Shown here one piece after another: positions 7,544-15,765 of a stretch of 35,815 nt of DNA. A model generated the notes under the pieces. That model had not been told where the DNA came from. It made no database searches and worked only from the letters and a program-made list of their open reading frames with translations. The stretch is taken from assembly GCA_937892865.1 (NCBI GenBank), contig CALBJG010000066.1:1-35815 (forward strand), written 5' to 3'. Positions within the stretch are counted from its first letter, which is position 1; each line of letters begins with the position of its first letter. Both the position numbers and the translations under genes were made by a program. Source of the DNA: an uncultured Clostridia bacterium. Lineage in GTDB: Bacteria > Bacillota > Clostridia > Oscillospirales > Oscillospiraceae.

Positions 7544-7572
7544 TTGACTTAATCTCTGAAAACTGATATATT
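7544..7572 (+). promoter_or_regulatory. Promoter of the fucI-like/GH2/GH51 operon
   Basis: TTGACT (7544-7549), 17-nt spacer, TATATT (7567-7572). Near-consensus sigma-A promoter. The last two bases of the -10 box are the first two of the operator, so repressor binding would block polymerase. Confidence 0.85.
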
Positions 7573-7604
7573 ATCGTTACCGTTAACGATAACGGTAACG
7601 ATAA
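7571..7604. promoter_or_regulatory. LacI-type palindromic operator
   Basis: The arms are TTATCGTTACCGTTA (7571-7585) and TAACGGTAACGATAA (7590-7604), exact complements separated by ACGA. Inside it lies an overlapping smaller palindrome, ATCGTTA-CCGT-TAACGAT (7573-7590), with the central CG typical of LacI-family sites. The 34-bp length could hold two overlapping dimers. It spans the transcription start of the plus-strand operon. Confidence 0.88.
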
Positions 7605-7627
7605 TTATTTTCGAAGGAGATGTATTT

Positions 7628-9019
7628 ATGAAGATCGCTCTTTTAATTGCAAACCGGGGATTTTTCCCCAGCAGTGTGATCTCTTCCGCCCGGGAGGAGA
7701 TGTTGGATGCCTTTGCCCGCGCCGGGATAGAAGCCATTTATCCCGATGAATTCTCTACCCGCTATGGTGCGGTGGAGACCTTGCAGGAAGGACGGGTTTT
7801 TGCTGACTTTTTGGAGGAACATCGGGGAGAATATGACGGCCTTGTGATCTGTCTGCCGAACTTTGGCGACGAAAACGGTATCAAAGCCGCCATTCGGGAT
7901 TGTGACGTTCCCATTCTTCTGCAAGCCTACCCGGATAAACTGGAGGAGATGGACTTTGCCCACCGCCGGGATGCTTTCTGCGGCAAAATGGCGCTGACCA
8001 GCGTGCTGACACAAATGGGTACCAAGTACACCACCTATTTGCCTTTTGTTACCCATCCTGCTTCCAAGGAATTTGACCGGCAGCTGAAGAAGTTTGCTGC
8101 TATCTGCCGGATCGTCAGCAGAATGAAGCACCTGCGTATCGGTGCATTCGGCGCCCGCACCACTGCATTCAAGAGTGTCCGTTACGATGAAATGGCGCTG
8201 GAGAACCGGGGTGTAGATGTGGAAACATACGATTTTTCAACTGTTTTTGCCGCAATCCGGGAACTTTCCGACTCTGATCCGAAAGTGCAGGCGCGTCTGG
8301 CAGATCTGCACCGGGTATGCGATTACAAAGATGCCCCCGCCGGCAGAGATGTGTCTTTGGCAAAACTGGCTGTGGTGCTGGACAAAATGATCGATGAAAA
8401 TAAGCTGGACACCCTTGCCATCCGCTGCTGGAGCGAACTGCAGCAGGAACTGGGTATTACACCTTGCGCGGCCATGGGGCTTTTGATTCAGGAAGGCGTA
8501 CCTGTGGTTTGCGAAATGGATGTAACCAACGCTATGGCGATGATGGGTCTGCAGTTGGCGGCAGGTACAGGTACCGGTTGTCTGGATTGGAACAACAACT
8601 ACGGCGACGATCCCAACAAGTGCATTTTGTTCCATTGCGGTCCTCTGCCTATGGATTTGATGGAAGGTCCCGGCCACGTAGAACAGCACAAGATGCTTTC
8701 CAAGTCTTACGGTGACGGTTGCAGTTGGGGTTTAAATGTGGGAAAGGTAAAGACCGGTCCTATCACCTTTGCCGGTATGCGCACCCAAAACGGTCAGGTT
8801 CAGTTCTATGTAGACACCGCTCAGATCGTGGATGCTCCTGTCAGCAAGGAATTTTTCGGCATCCCAATTGTGATTGAGACTGACAATTTGCAAAACAAAC
8901 TTCAGAAGATCAGCGCTGCCGGTTTCCGGCACCACGTGGCCATTGTGCAAGGCGATGTAAGGGATGCCGTTGCGGAAGCTTTTACTAAGTACTTAGGATA
9001 TCACCGTGTAGAACTGTAA
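7628..9019 (+). CDS. L-fucose/L-arabinose isomerase family protein
   Basis: The 463-residue product is shorter than E. coli FucI (591). The C-terminal half has the isomerase catalytic pattern: Glu296 in VVCEMDVTNAMAMM, Asp320 in GCLDWNNNYGDDPNK, and His435/His436 in FRHHVAIVQGDV. These correspond to the metal-binding Glu, Asp and His of FucI/AraA enzymes. It should interconvert an aldose and a ketose with a divalent metal in the cytosol; the substrate is not defined by sequence. The ATG at 7628 follows GAAGGAG. It is the first gene behind the LacI operator and is followed 11 nt later by an aldolase-like gene, which fits an isomerise-then-cleave pathway, but no kinase lies in the operon. Confidence 0.85.
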   Translation: MKIALLIANRGFFPSSVISSAREEMLDAFARAGIEAIYPDEFSTRYGAVETLQEGRVFADFLEEHRGEYDGLVICLPNFGDENGIKAAIRDCDVPILLQAYPDKLEEMDFAHRRDAFCGKMALTSVLTQMGTKYTTYLPFVTHPASKEFDRQLKKFAAICRIVSRMKHLRIGAFGARTTAFKSVRYDEMALENRGVDVETYDFSTVFAAIRELSDSDPKVQARLADLHRVCDYKDAPAGRDVSLAKLAVVLDKMIDENKLDTLAIRCWSELQQELGITPCAAMGLLIQEGVPVVCEMDVTNAMAMMGLQLAAGTGTGCLDWNNNYGDDPNKCILFHCGPLPMDLMEGPGHVEQHKMLSKSYGDGCSWGLNVGKVKTGPITFAGMRTQNGQVQFYVDTAQIVDAPVSKEFFGIPIVIETDNLQNKLQKISAAGFRHHVAIVQGDVRDAVAEAFTKYLGYHRVEL

Positions 9020-9030
9020 GGAGAAAAATT

Positions 9031-9996
9031 ATGCCTGTTATTACCAACCGTAAAGAGAGTTTAAAAATCGCCGACAAGTTAGCCGCCTGCGGCACCAGTA
9101 TCGGCATTTTCGGTACAGCCAGTTCCTGGAATACCGAAGCTATTTTGATGGCCGCCCAGCGGATCGCGGACAAATACCAGTTAGAAACTGTGCCGGTGGT
9201 AGTATCTTCCACCTTTACTTACGAGCATATGCCCCAGTGTGAACGGATGACCTACTGCGGCAACCCCCAGTTGGGCCTGATCGCCAATATGGCTTATCTG
9301 CACGCCTTGTGTGACGATAAGTATTCTCCTTATCGAAATGTGTTGGTTCTGCCGCACCTGGATCACGCAGATCCTATTAAGGATCGCTGGGCGCTGACCA
9401 CCGGAATGCAGTATTTTTCCAGTGTAATGTTTGATGCCCAGCGTTTTCCCTACGAGGATAATCTGGAAATGACAAAAGAATATGTGCAAAACTATGGACA
9501 AGATGTTCTGGTGGAGGGTATAATGGAGATGCTGAATGTAGAAGGCAGTTCCAGAGCCGCCCAGGCAGATGACTATTGCACCCGTGCGGTGGAGTATGTA
9601 AAACAGACCGGTATTGATTTCCTGGTTGCGGATTTAGGCACAGAGCAGCAATCCGCCACTACCGGCAGCGGTACTTATTACGGTGATCGGGCACGGAAAC
9701 TGACAGAGGTTCTGGGCAAGAAAATGCTGGTGCTTCACGGAACTTCCAGCCTTACAGAAGCGCAGATCAAGGGTTTGGCAGACGATGGTGTTCTCCGGGT
9801 AAATATGTGGACCCGGATTGCCCGGGAAGCCGGTCAGTATGCCGCACAGCAGGCTTTCCGGCGGAAAGAGGCTATGGATGCCGGCAATTTTGATGCGGCA
9901 GATTCCCGCGCCTATATGCGCCACTGCGCGGAAAAAGCGGCAGATATTATGGAAGAAATGATGGAACTGTTCGGTTACGGAAATTGGAAGCCCTAA
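9031..9996 (+). CDS. Divergent class II aldolase-family protein
   Basis: The 321-residue product keeps the TIM-barrel landmarks of class II fructose-bisphosphate aldolases: VLPHLDHADP (zinc-ligand His and catalytic Asp), SVMFDAQRFPYEDNLEMTK, LVLHGTSS and a VNMWTRIA strand. It departs from the family where the second zinc ligand should be: the usual GT-x-HG is GTEQQSAT (about residues 207-214). The VEGELG motif is changed to VEGIMEML. The DHAP phosphate-binding loop is therefore altered as well. It may be an aldolase for an unusual, perhaps non-phosphorylated ketose, or an enzyme with different metal chemistry. The ATG at 9031 follows AAGGAG; it is 11 nt after the isomerase gene and 13 nt before the phosphoesterase gene. 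Confidence 0.78.
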   Translation: MPVITNRKESLKIADKLAACGTSIGIFGTASSWNTEAILMAAQRIADKYQLETVPVVVSSTFTYEHMPQCERMTYCGNPQLGLIANMAYLHALCDDKYSPYRNVLVLPHLDHADPIKDRWALTTGMQYFSSVMFDAQRFPYEDNLEMTKEYVQNYGQDVLVEGIMEMLNVEGSSRAAQADDYCTRAVEYVKQTGIDFLVADLGTEQQSATTGSGTYYGDRARKLTEVLGKKMLVLHGTSSLTEAQIKGLADDGVLRVNMWTRIAREAGQYAAQQAFRRKEAMDAGNFDAADSRAYMRHCAEKAADIMEEMMELFGYGNWKP

Positions 9997-10009
9997 GGAG
10001 TGCTTGATT

Positions 10010-10930
10010 ATGAAAGAGGAGATCTTATTTGGTATTTGCGCCGATGTGCATCACAGCAGGGATAACGACAACCGCTGGCGGATGCAGAAATTCGTGGACG
10101 AGGCCAAGGAGCGGAAGGCGGATTTTATCATCCAGTTGGGTGATTTTACCCTGCCCAACGAGGCGGGTCAGCAGTTACTTGACGTGTGGAATCAGTTTGA
10201 AGGTCCTAAGTACCATGTTTTGGGCAACCACGACACGGAACACGCCGGCAAAGAGGCGATGATGGACTTTTTGGGTATGCCCGGAAAGTACTACAGTTTC
10301 GATATGGGCGATTACCATTTTATCGTGCTGGATACCAACTTTGCCAAGATCGGCGATCAGTACATCGACTACAATGTGGATAACTATCAGAAGGATTTTT
10401 TTAACTGCTATATTCCGACAGAGCAGCTGGCGTGGCTGGAGGCAGATTTGGAGGCAACTAATAAGCGGTGCTTCCTCTTTACCCACGCAACACTGCTGCA
10501 GGGTCAGTGGACCATCTACAATACCCATCAGTTTGAGGATCTGATCTTCCGGGTCAACCAGAAGGCCGGGTTTAACAAGGTGACTATGTGCTTCTCCGGT
10601 CACGACCACGCCGACGAGTATCTGTTTAAAGGCGGCGTTCACTATGTACTGATGAACTCTATGAGCCATCGGTACATCGGTCAGTTGTACACCAAGTTTG
10701 CGTCTTCAGCAGCGGCGGTGGAGAAAGACTATGGAGAACTGAAGTTTATCGTCCCTTACAAAGATCCGCTGTATGCCTTTGTGCGGCTGAAAAAAAGCGG
10801 ATTTGTGCAGATCATCGGCAAGCAATCGGAATATGTGGGTAACAGTCCTTTTGAACTGCACTGGCCCCATTCCTGCGCGCCCCAAATTTCTTATCGGGAG
10901 ATGTGGATGAATGGCATCGGCGAATTATGA
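10010..10930 (+). CDS. Calcineurin-like metallophosphoesterase
   Basis: The 306-residue product has the full metal-binding set: ADVHH (Asp12, His14), QLGDF (Asp45), GNHD (Asn73, His74), then FTHATLL and SGHDHADEY near residues 163 and 200. It should hydrolyse a phosphomonoester or diester in the cytosol; there is no signal peptide. The ATG at 10010 is preferred over an in-frame TTG at 10004 because AAGGAG at 9995-10000 is 9 nt away. It is co-transcribed with an isomerase, an aldolase-like enzyme and glycosidases, so its substrate is probably a sugar phosphate. Its 3' end overlaps the GH2 gene by 20 nt. Confidence 0.9.
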   Translation: MKEEILFGICADVHHSRDNDNRWRMQKFVDEAKERKADFIIQLGDFTLPNEAGQQLLDVWNQFEGPKYHVLGNHDTEHAGKEAMMDFLGMPGKYYSFDMGDYHFIVLDTNFAKIGDQYIDYNVDNYQKDFFNCYIPTEQLAWLEADLEATNKRCFLFTHATLLQGQWTIYNTHQFEDLIFRVNQKAGFNKVTMCFSGHDHADEYLFKGGVHYVLMNSMSHRYIGQLYTKFASSAAAVEKDYGELKFIVPYKDPLYAFVRLKKSGFVQIIGKQSEYVGNSPFELHWPHSCAPQISYREMWMNGIGEL

Positions 10931-13109
10931 TCTTCCCTTAAATACCGGGTGGAAATTCCACTTGGGAGACTTGCCCCGAAAACGGAATATTCCCGTAGGC
11001 GTAACCCATCAATGCTGTAAAGCCGGTGGCGCGGTGCTGGAAAAGGATTTCTTCGGCGAAGGCGTTTCCTGGCAGGATGTGGCGCTGCCCCACGACTGGA
11101 TGACCGGTTTGGATTTAGACCCGCAGGAGGATGCTGCCGGCGGTTTTAAAAACCGGGGGATTGCGTGGTATTATGTAAACTTTACGCTACCGGAAACGGA
11201 TATCGAAAATGCCCGGCTTGTCTTTGAGGGCGTATTGGGATACACCGCCGTGTTCGTCAACGGTGTGGCGGCTGCGAGAAACTTCAGCGGCTACAATCGC
11301 TTTTCCTGCGATGTGTCCGCCTATCTGCTTCCCGGGCAGGAAAATACCGTTGCGTTGCAGGTGGATGCCACCCGCTGCGAGGGCTGGTGGTATGAAGGCG
11401 CAGGCCTTTACCGCCCAGCGAGAATCCAGTTCCGGGGAACGTCTTATTTCCGGGAAGAAGATTGCTTTGTAAGGTGTGAAAAGCAAGGGGATCGCTTCCT
11501 GGTAAAAGCGGACTTGGCAGTAGTGGGCGACGGTGTCGTCACTGCTGAATTGGTCGACAAAGATGGCAACCGTATCGCTGCGGGTCAAGGCGAAAATATC
11601 TGCCTGGAAGTGGCGGGTGGACACCTTTGGAGTCCGGAAACGCCTTATCTATATAAAATGTTATGTAAACTCGAAAAAGACGGTGAAACGGTGGATACCT
11701 TTACTGCCAACGTAGGTCTGCGGACCGTAGAATGGGTGGCGGGCAAGGGGATGTTTTTAAACGGCGGTCACTACCCGGTGAAGGGTATTTGCTGCCATCA
11801 GGACCACGCCGGCGTGGGCGCAGCGATTCCTGACGCGCTGATGGAAAAGCGGGTGGCTACTTTAAAAAATTTCGGCATTAACGCCTACCGTTGCGCCCAT
11901 CACGCCCCGGCAGAATCTCTGCTGGAGATCTGCGACCGATTGGGAATGCTGGTGATGGTGGAAAACCGCCACTTTGATTTATCGGAAGAGACTTTAAAGC
12001 AAGTAGACGCGCTGGTGAAACTGTCCAGAAATCACCCCTGCGTATTCCTTTACAGCCTTTTTAACGAAGAACCCTGGCAGACGGAGGAGCGGGGCAGACG
12101 GATTGCCGATGGTCTTACAAAGCGGGTGCGCCTGCTGGACAGCACCCGGGCGATCACCGGCGCTCAAAACGGCGGTATGCTGGAAAGATCCAACGCCGCT
12201 GATGCGTTGGATGTGGTAGGTGTCAACTACTTTTTGAAAGATTATGATGCCACCCACAAAAGACTTCCGCATAAGGTGATGCTGGGAACGGAAAACTGTC
12301 CTACCTACGCCACCCGGGGGGTTTATCGATCTGAGGACGAAAAGCAAATTTTTGCCCAGTATGGAGAGCAGTGGGGCGCATTTTCCGAGTCTTTGGATGA
12401 GACGATGGAAACCGTTTTCTCCAAGGAATATGTTGCCGGCTGCTTTGCCTGGTGTGGCTTTGACCACCGGGGCGAGCCCACCCCATACGGCTGGCCCAGC
12501 GTGATCAGCCATTGGGGCTTCCACGATGAGTGCGGCTTTGCAAAGGATACCGCCTACTTGCTGGGCGCTTGGTATCGGGAGGATTTAACGGTTCATCTGC
12601 TGCCCCATTGGAACTGGGCAGAGGGGGAAAAGGTTCGGGTGTGCGCATTTACCAACGCAGACACCGCAGAACTTTTCTTAAACGGCGTATCTTTGGGCGT
12701 ACAGACACCGGTTTTGAAAAAAGCTTTTTGGGAAGTGTCCTTTGCTCCGGGCAAACTGACCGTCGTGGCAAAGCGGGGGGATGAACAAGCGGAAGATTCT
12801 GTTTGCACCCCAGGCGCGCCTGCCCGGTTGGTGCTGGAAAACTGGGTGCAGGACGTGACAAACAGCGACGTTCGTGTTATAAATGTATCTGTAACCGATG
12901 CAGAGGGCGTGATTCTGCCGGATTATAGCGAGGAAGTAGAATTCTTCGTAACCGGCGGCGTGATTTTGGGCATTGGCAACGGCGATCCCAACAGCCACCA
13001 CCATCAGAAGGCAAATAGCATCCGTCTGTTCCACGGAAAAGCCCAGATCATCCTCTCTGCCGGGGCGAAAGTCACGGCAAAATGCGCCAAAATGGAGGCA
13101 ACTATATGA
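10911..13109 (+). CDS. Glycoside hydrolase family 2 enzyme (beta-galactosidase/beta-glucuronidase type)
   Basis: The 732-residue product has the GH2 layout: an N-terminal sugar-binding domain (NTGWKFHLGD, LPHDWM, EGVLGYTAVFVNG), an immunoglobulin-like domain, the TIM barrel, and extra C-terminal beta domains (MLVVLENW-type region at about 640-732). The acid/base is Glu386 in LYSLFNEEP and the nucleophile Glu461 in MLGTENCP. GH2 enzymes hydrolyse beta-galactosides, -mannosides, -glucuronides or alpha-arabinopyranosides; the choice cannot be made here. No signal peptide is visible, so it is intracellular and acts on imported oligosaccharides. It starts at ATG 10911 inside the preceding gene and overlaps the PHP gene by ATGA. 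Confidence 0.9.
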   Translation: MASANYDLPLNTGWKFHLGDLPRKRNIPVGVTHQCCKAGGAVLEKDFFGEGVSWQDVALPHDWMTGLDLDPQEDAAGGFKNRGIAWYYVNFTLPETDIENARLVFEGVLGYTAVFVNGVAAARNFSGYNRFSCDVSAYLLPGQENTVALQVDATRCEGWWYEGAGLYRPARIQFRGTSYFREEDCFVRCEKQGDRFLVKADLAVVGDGVVTAELVDKDGNRIAAGQGENICLEVAGGHLWSPETPYLYKMLCKLEKDGETVDTFTANVGLRTVEWVAGKGMFLNGGHYPVKGICCHQDHAGVGAAIPDALMEKRVATLKNFGINAYRCAHHAPAESLLEICDRLGMLVMVENRHFDLSEETLKQVDALVKLSRNHPCVFLYSLFNEEPWQTEERGRRIADGLTKRVRLLDSTRAITGAQNGGMLERSNAADALDVVGVNYFLKDYDATHKRLPHKVMLGTENCPTYATRGVYRSEDEKQIFAQYGEQWGAFSESLDETMETVFSKEYVAGCFAWCGFDHRGEPTPYGWPSVISHWGFHDECGFAKDTAYLLGAWYREDLTVHLLPHWNWAEGEKVRVCAFTNADTAELFLNGVSLGVQTPVLKKAFWEVSFAPGKLTVVAKRGDEQAEDSVCTPGAPARLVLENWVQDVTNSDVRVINVSVTDAEGVILPDYSEEVEFFVTGGVILGIGNGDPNSHHHQKANSIRLFHGKAQIILSAGAKVTAKCAKMEATI

Positions 13110-13834
13110 AAATCATTGCCGATACCCACACCCATACCTTAATGTCCGGACACGCCCATTCCACGGTGATGGAGCATATTGCCGTGGCGAAGGAAAAGGG
13201 ACTGAAATTTCTTGCCATTACCGACCACACCGGCATTATGCCCGGTTCGCCGGAGGATGTGTACTTCGGCACGCTGCGCACCTGCCTGCCGGAAGAATAT
13301 GACGGTGTGTATCTGCTTCGTGGCTGTGAGGTCAATATTATCGATGAAAAGGGCACGGTGGACTTGTCTGCCGGTGTGCTGAAAAAGTTGGATTGGGTCA
13401 TTGCTTCCATCCACAGTTTTGTCACCGCGCCAATGGATTTTGACCAGTGTACCCGCCTTTGGACGGCCATCGCGAAGAATCCGGATGTGGATGTGATCGG
13501 TCACTGCGGTGAGGAAACTTACAAATTTGACTATGAAAAAGTGATCCCGCTGTTCGCCGAGTACGGCAAGATCGTGGAGATCAATGCATCCTCTTTCCGC
13601 ACCCGCCCCACCTGTAAGGAAAACTGTATGACCATTGCCAAACTGTGCGTAAAATACGGTGTGCCGCTGGTGGTATCGTCCGATGCCCATTTTGCAGGCA
13701 GTGTGGGAGAGGTAGGCATTGCTCTGGACCTGCTGGAAGCAAACGGCATTCCGGAAGAAGCCATTTTAAATGCTGACGAAAAGCGGTTCGCCGCCAAGGT
13801 TTCTAAGATCACCGGCAGAACTTTTGATGTGTAA
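13106..13834 (+). CDS. PHP-domain metal-dependent phosphatase, YcdX-like
   Basis: This 242-residue product begins with the PHP metal motif ADTHTHTLMSGHAH (His8, His10, His16), followed by FLAITDHTG, GCEVNI, ASIHSF, VIGHCG and SSDAHFAG, all positions typical of YcdX-type PHP phosphatases. It is expected to hydrolyse a phosphomonoester with a trinuclear metal centre in the cytosol. The start is ATG 13106, seven bases after GGAGG, and overlaps the GH2 stop by four bases; the longer open frame from 13082 lacks a ribosome binding site. It is the second phosphatase in the operon. YcdX homologues are poorly characterised, so the substrate is unknown. Confidence 0.88.
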   Translation: MKIIADTHTHTLMSGHAHSTVMEHIAVAKEKGLKFLAITDHTGIMPGSPEDVYFGTLRTCLPEEYDGVYLLRGCEVNIIDEKGTVDLSAGVLKKLDWVIASIHSFVTAPMDFDQCTRLWTAIAKNPDVDVIGHCGEETYKFDYEKVIPLFAEYGKIVEINASSFRTRPTCKENCMTIAKLCVKYGVPLVVSSDAHFAGSVGEVGIALDLLEANGIPEEAILNADEKRFAAKVSKITGRTFDV

Positions 13835-13846
13835 GGGAGATTTGCT

Positions 13847-15319
13847 ATGAAGGCAAAACTGGTCGTTAATAAAAATTTCCCCATTGGGAATATCGATGAC
13901 CGGCTGTACGGCTCTTTTGTGGAGCACGTGGGCAGAACGGTATACGGCGGCATTTATGAGCCGGGTCACGAAAGGGCTGACAGCGAGGGATTCCGGCAGG
14001 ATGTGCTGGAACTGGTCAAAGAACTGAAAGTGCCTATCGTCCGCTATCCCGGCGGCAATTTCCTCTCCGGTTATAACTGGGAAGATGGCACCGGGGATAA
14101 AGAAAAACGCCCCCGGAAATTGGACTTGGCGTGGAATGCCATTGAGACCAATCAGATGGGCATCGACGAATTCCAATCCTGGGCTAAAAAAGCCGGTACG
14201 GAAATTATGATGGCGGTAAACTTAGGCACCCGCGGCGTTGACGATGCCCGCAACTGCGTGGAGTACTGCAATTTGGACACCAATACCTATTATGCCAACA
14301 AGCGCCGGGAGAACGGCTTTGAGAAGCCTTTCGGCATCAAGACCTGGTGCTTGGGCAATGAAATGGGCGGTGTATGGCAGATCTGCCGCAAGACCCCGGA
14401 GGAATACGGACGCCTGGCGGCGGAGACCGGCAAGGTGATGAAAAAGACGGATCCCTCTATCGAACTGGTTGCCTGCGGCTCATCCCATAAAAATATGCCC
14501 CGGTTTGGTGAGTGGGAACTGACGGTTTTGGAGCATACTTATGATATTGTGGACTATTTGTCCATTCATCAGTATTTTGCCGGCGGAAACAACGAGGATG
14601 CAGAATTTTTGGGCAAAAGTGTGGAACTGGATGCCTTTATCAAGTCCGTTGCCGCTATGTGCGATGCGGTGAAAGCCAAGATGCATTCGAAAAAGACTAT
14701 GATGCTGTCCTTCGACGAGTGGGGCGTGTTCGGCAAGGATATGGTGATCTCCGGTGATACATTTGAGGAAGCGCCGGTACGGTTTGAATGCAACTACAAT
14801 CTGAAAGATGCCCTGGTTGCCGCTTGTATGATGATGACACTGCAGAATAACTGCGACCGGGTGAAGATCGCCTGCCTTGCCCAACTGGTTAACGCCATTG
14901 CGCCCATTATGACAGAAACCGGCGGTAAAGTCTGGGTACAGACCCTTTACTGGCCGTTCTACTATGCCTCTCGCTACGGCAGAGGCACGGCAATGCGCCC
15001 GGCGGTACAATGTGATACCTACGATGCCGGCGACCTGAAAAATGTGCCTTATCTGGAAAGTTCCTGCGTTTACAACGAGGAAAAGGGCGAATTGGCGGTG
15101 TTTGCTGTAAACCGCAGCCTTACCGATACTATGGAACTGGAACCTTCTTTGGAGGACTTTGGGGATGTGACTCTGGCAGAGCATATTTGTCTGGATGGCG
15201 ACTTAGATGCGACCAATACGGCGGATAACACACCGATAAAGCCGGCATCTGTGGCAGTAAGCGATAAGATCCTGCTGCCGCCCCATTCCTTCAATATGCT
15301 GCGCTTTGCTTGTAAATAA
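13847..15319 (+). CDS. Alpha-L-arabinofuranosidase, GH51
   Basis: The 490-residue product carries the GH51 signatures FGSFVEH-like (YGSFVEHVGR), RYPGGNFLSGYNWEDG, the acid/base Glu172 in WCLGNEMGG and the nucleophile Glu291 in LSFDEWGV, with a C-terminal beta domain ending in HSFNMLRF. Length and architecture are those of bacterial intracellular enzymes, and no signal peptide is seen. It removes terminal alpha-L-arabinofuranose from imported arabino-oligosaccharides. The ATG at 13847 follows AGGGAG. It is the last gene of the LacI-controlled operon, 12 nt after the PHP gene and just before a strong terminator, so arabinose-containing glycans are a likely inducer source. Confidence 0.95.
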   Translation: MKAKLVVNKNFPIGNIDDRLYGSFVEHVGRTVYGGIYEPGHERADSEGFRQDVLELVKELKVPIVRYPGGNFLSGYNWEDGTGDKEKRPRKLDLAWNAIETNQMGIDEFQSWAKKAGTEIMMAVNLGTRGVDDARNCVEYCNLDTNTYYANKRRENGFEKPFGIKTWCLGNEMGGVWQICRKTPEEYGRLAAETGKVMKKTDPSIELVACGSSHKNMPRFGEWELTVLEHTYDIVDYLSIHQYFAGGNNEDAEFLGKSVELDAFIKSVAAMCDAVKAKMHSKKTMMLSFDEWGVFGKDMVISGDTFEEAPVRFECNYNLKDALVAACMMMTLQNNCDRVKIACLAQLVNAIAPIMTETGGKVWVQTLYWPFYYASRYGRGTAMRPAVQCDTYDAGDLKNVPYLESSCVYNEEKGELAVFAVNRSLTDTMELEPSLEDFGDVTLAEHICLDGDLDATNTADNTPIKPASVAVSDKILLPPHSFNMLRFACK

Positions 15320-15322
15320 ACC

Positions 15323-15353
15323 AAAAGACCGAGGTCTCCCCTCGGTCTTTTTT
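15323..15353 (+). terminator. Intrinsic terminator of the GH2/GH51 operon
   Basis: The stem AAAGACCGAGG pairs with CCTCGGTCTTT around loop TCTCC, followed by a run of T. It lies immediately downstream of the GH51 stop codon. Confidence 0.92.
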
Positions 15354-15366
15354 ATATGCGCGCGGT

Positions 15367-15599
15367 TTACATAATAATGTTGCGGTAGAGGATATCTACG
15401 GTGATCTCCCGGACATAGCCGGCTTTGCCCTGGGTGTAGGTCACCGGCATTTCCATATACACAGGCACCGATTCGTCCAAAGGCAGGATTTTCTGCTTGG
15501 GTGTAGGTTGCAGTTACCGGGGGCAGGGGGATGTCTTTTTCATAAACGGTGAATTTTCCGTACATACCGGTTTTGGTAAAGGTACTGCTGCAGTCGGGG
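15367..15599 (-). pseudogene. Frameshifted C-terminal fragment of an unidentified protein
   Basis: On the minus strand one frame runs from the edge of the repeat (15599) through TFTKTGMYGKFTVYEKDIPL to a CCC run at 15499-15501. Removing one C continues it into KQKILPLDESVPVYMEMPV and on through REITVDILYRNIIM to TAA 15367. The two halves look like one ancestral C-terminus broken by a +1 frameshift and cut upstream by repeat copy 2. I do not recognise the family. No start codon or ribosome binding site supports expression. Confidence 0.5.
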
Positions 15600-15732
15600 T
15601 CCACCGGCACCATCGAGCGGGAATAATTTGTAATATCAAAGAACAGACCAAATCATTCCCAAAGGAACAATTTTGGCTATTCTCTAACCTCATAAAAAAT
15701 GCCTTCTGCGAAATGCGCAGAAGGCATTTTTA
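15600..15732. repeat. Dispersed repeat, copy 2
   Basis: It matches 2096-2229 closely over its whole length, with small differences near the left end and in the hairpin loop. Like copy 1 it abuts a broken gene (the fragment at 15367-15599). It lies between the convergent GH51 and FGGY-kinase operons. Confidence 0.78.
15699..15727. terminator. Hairpin of repeat copy 2, likely terminator of the ten-gene minus operon
   Basis: Perfect 12-bp stem ATGCCTTCTGCG / CGCAGAAGGCAT with loop AAATG. T-runs flank it on both strands. It is 39 bp past the stop codon of the FGGY kinase gene, so it would end that operon on the minus strand. Confidence 0.85.
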
Positions 15733-15765
15733 TTGATTAACCAAAGTTAACCATTGACCGGTTGA

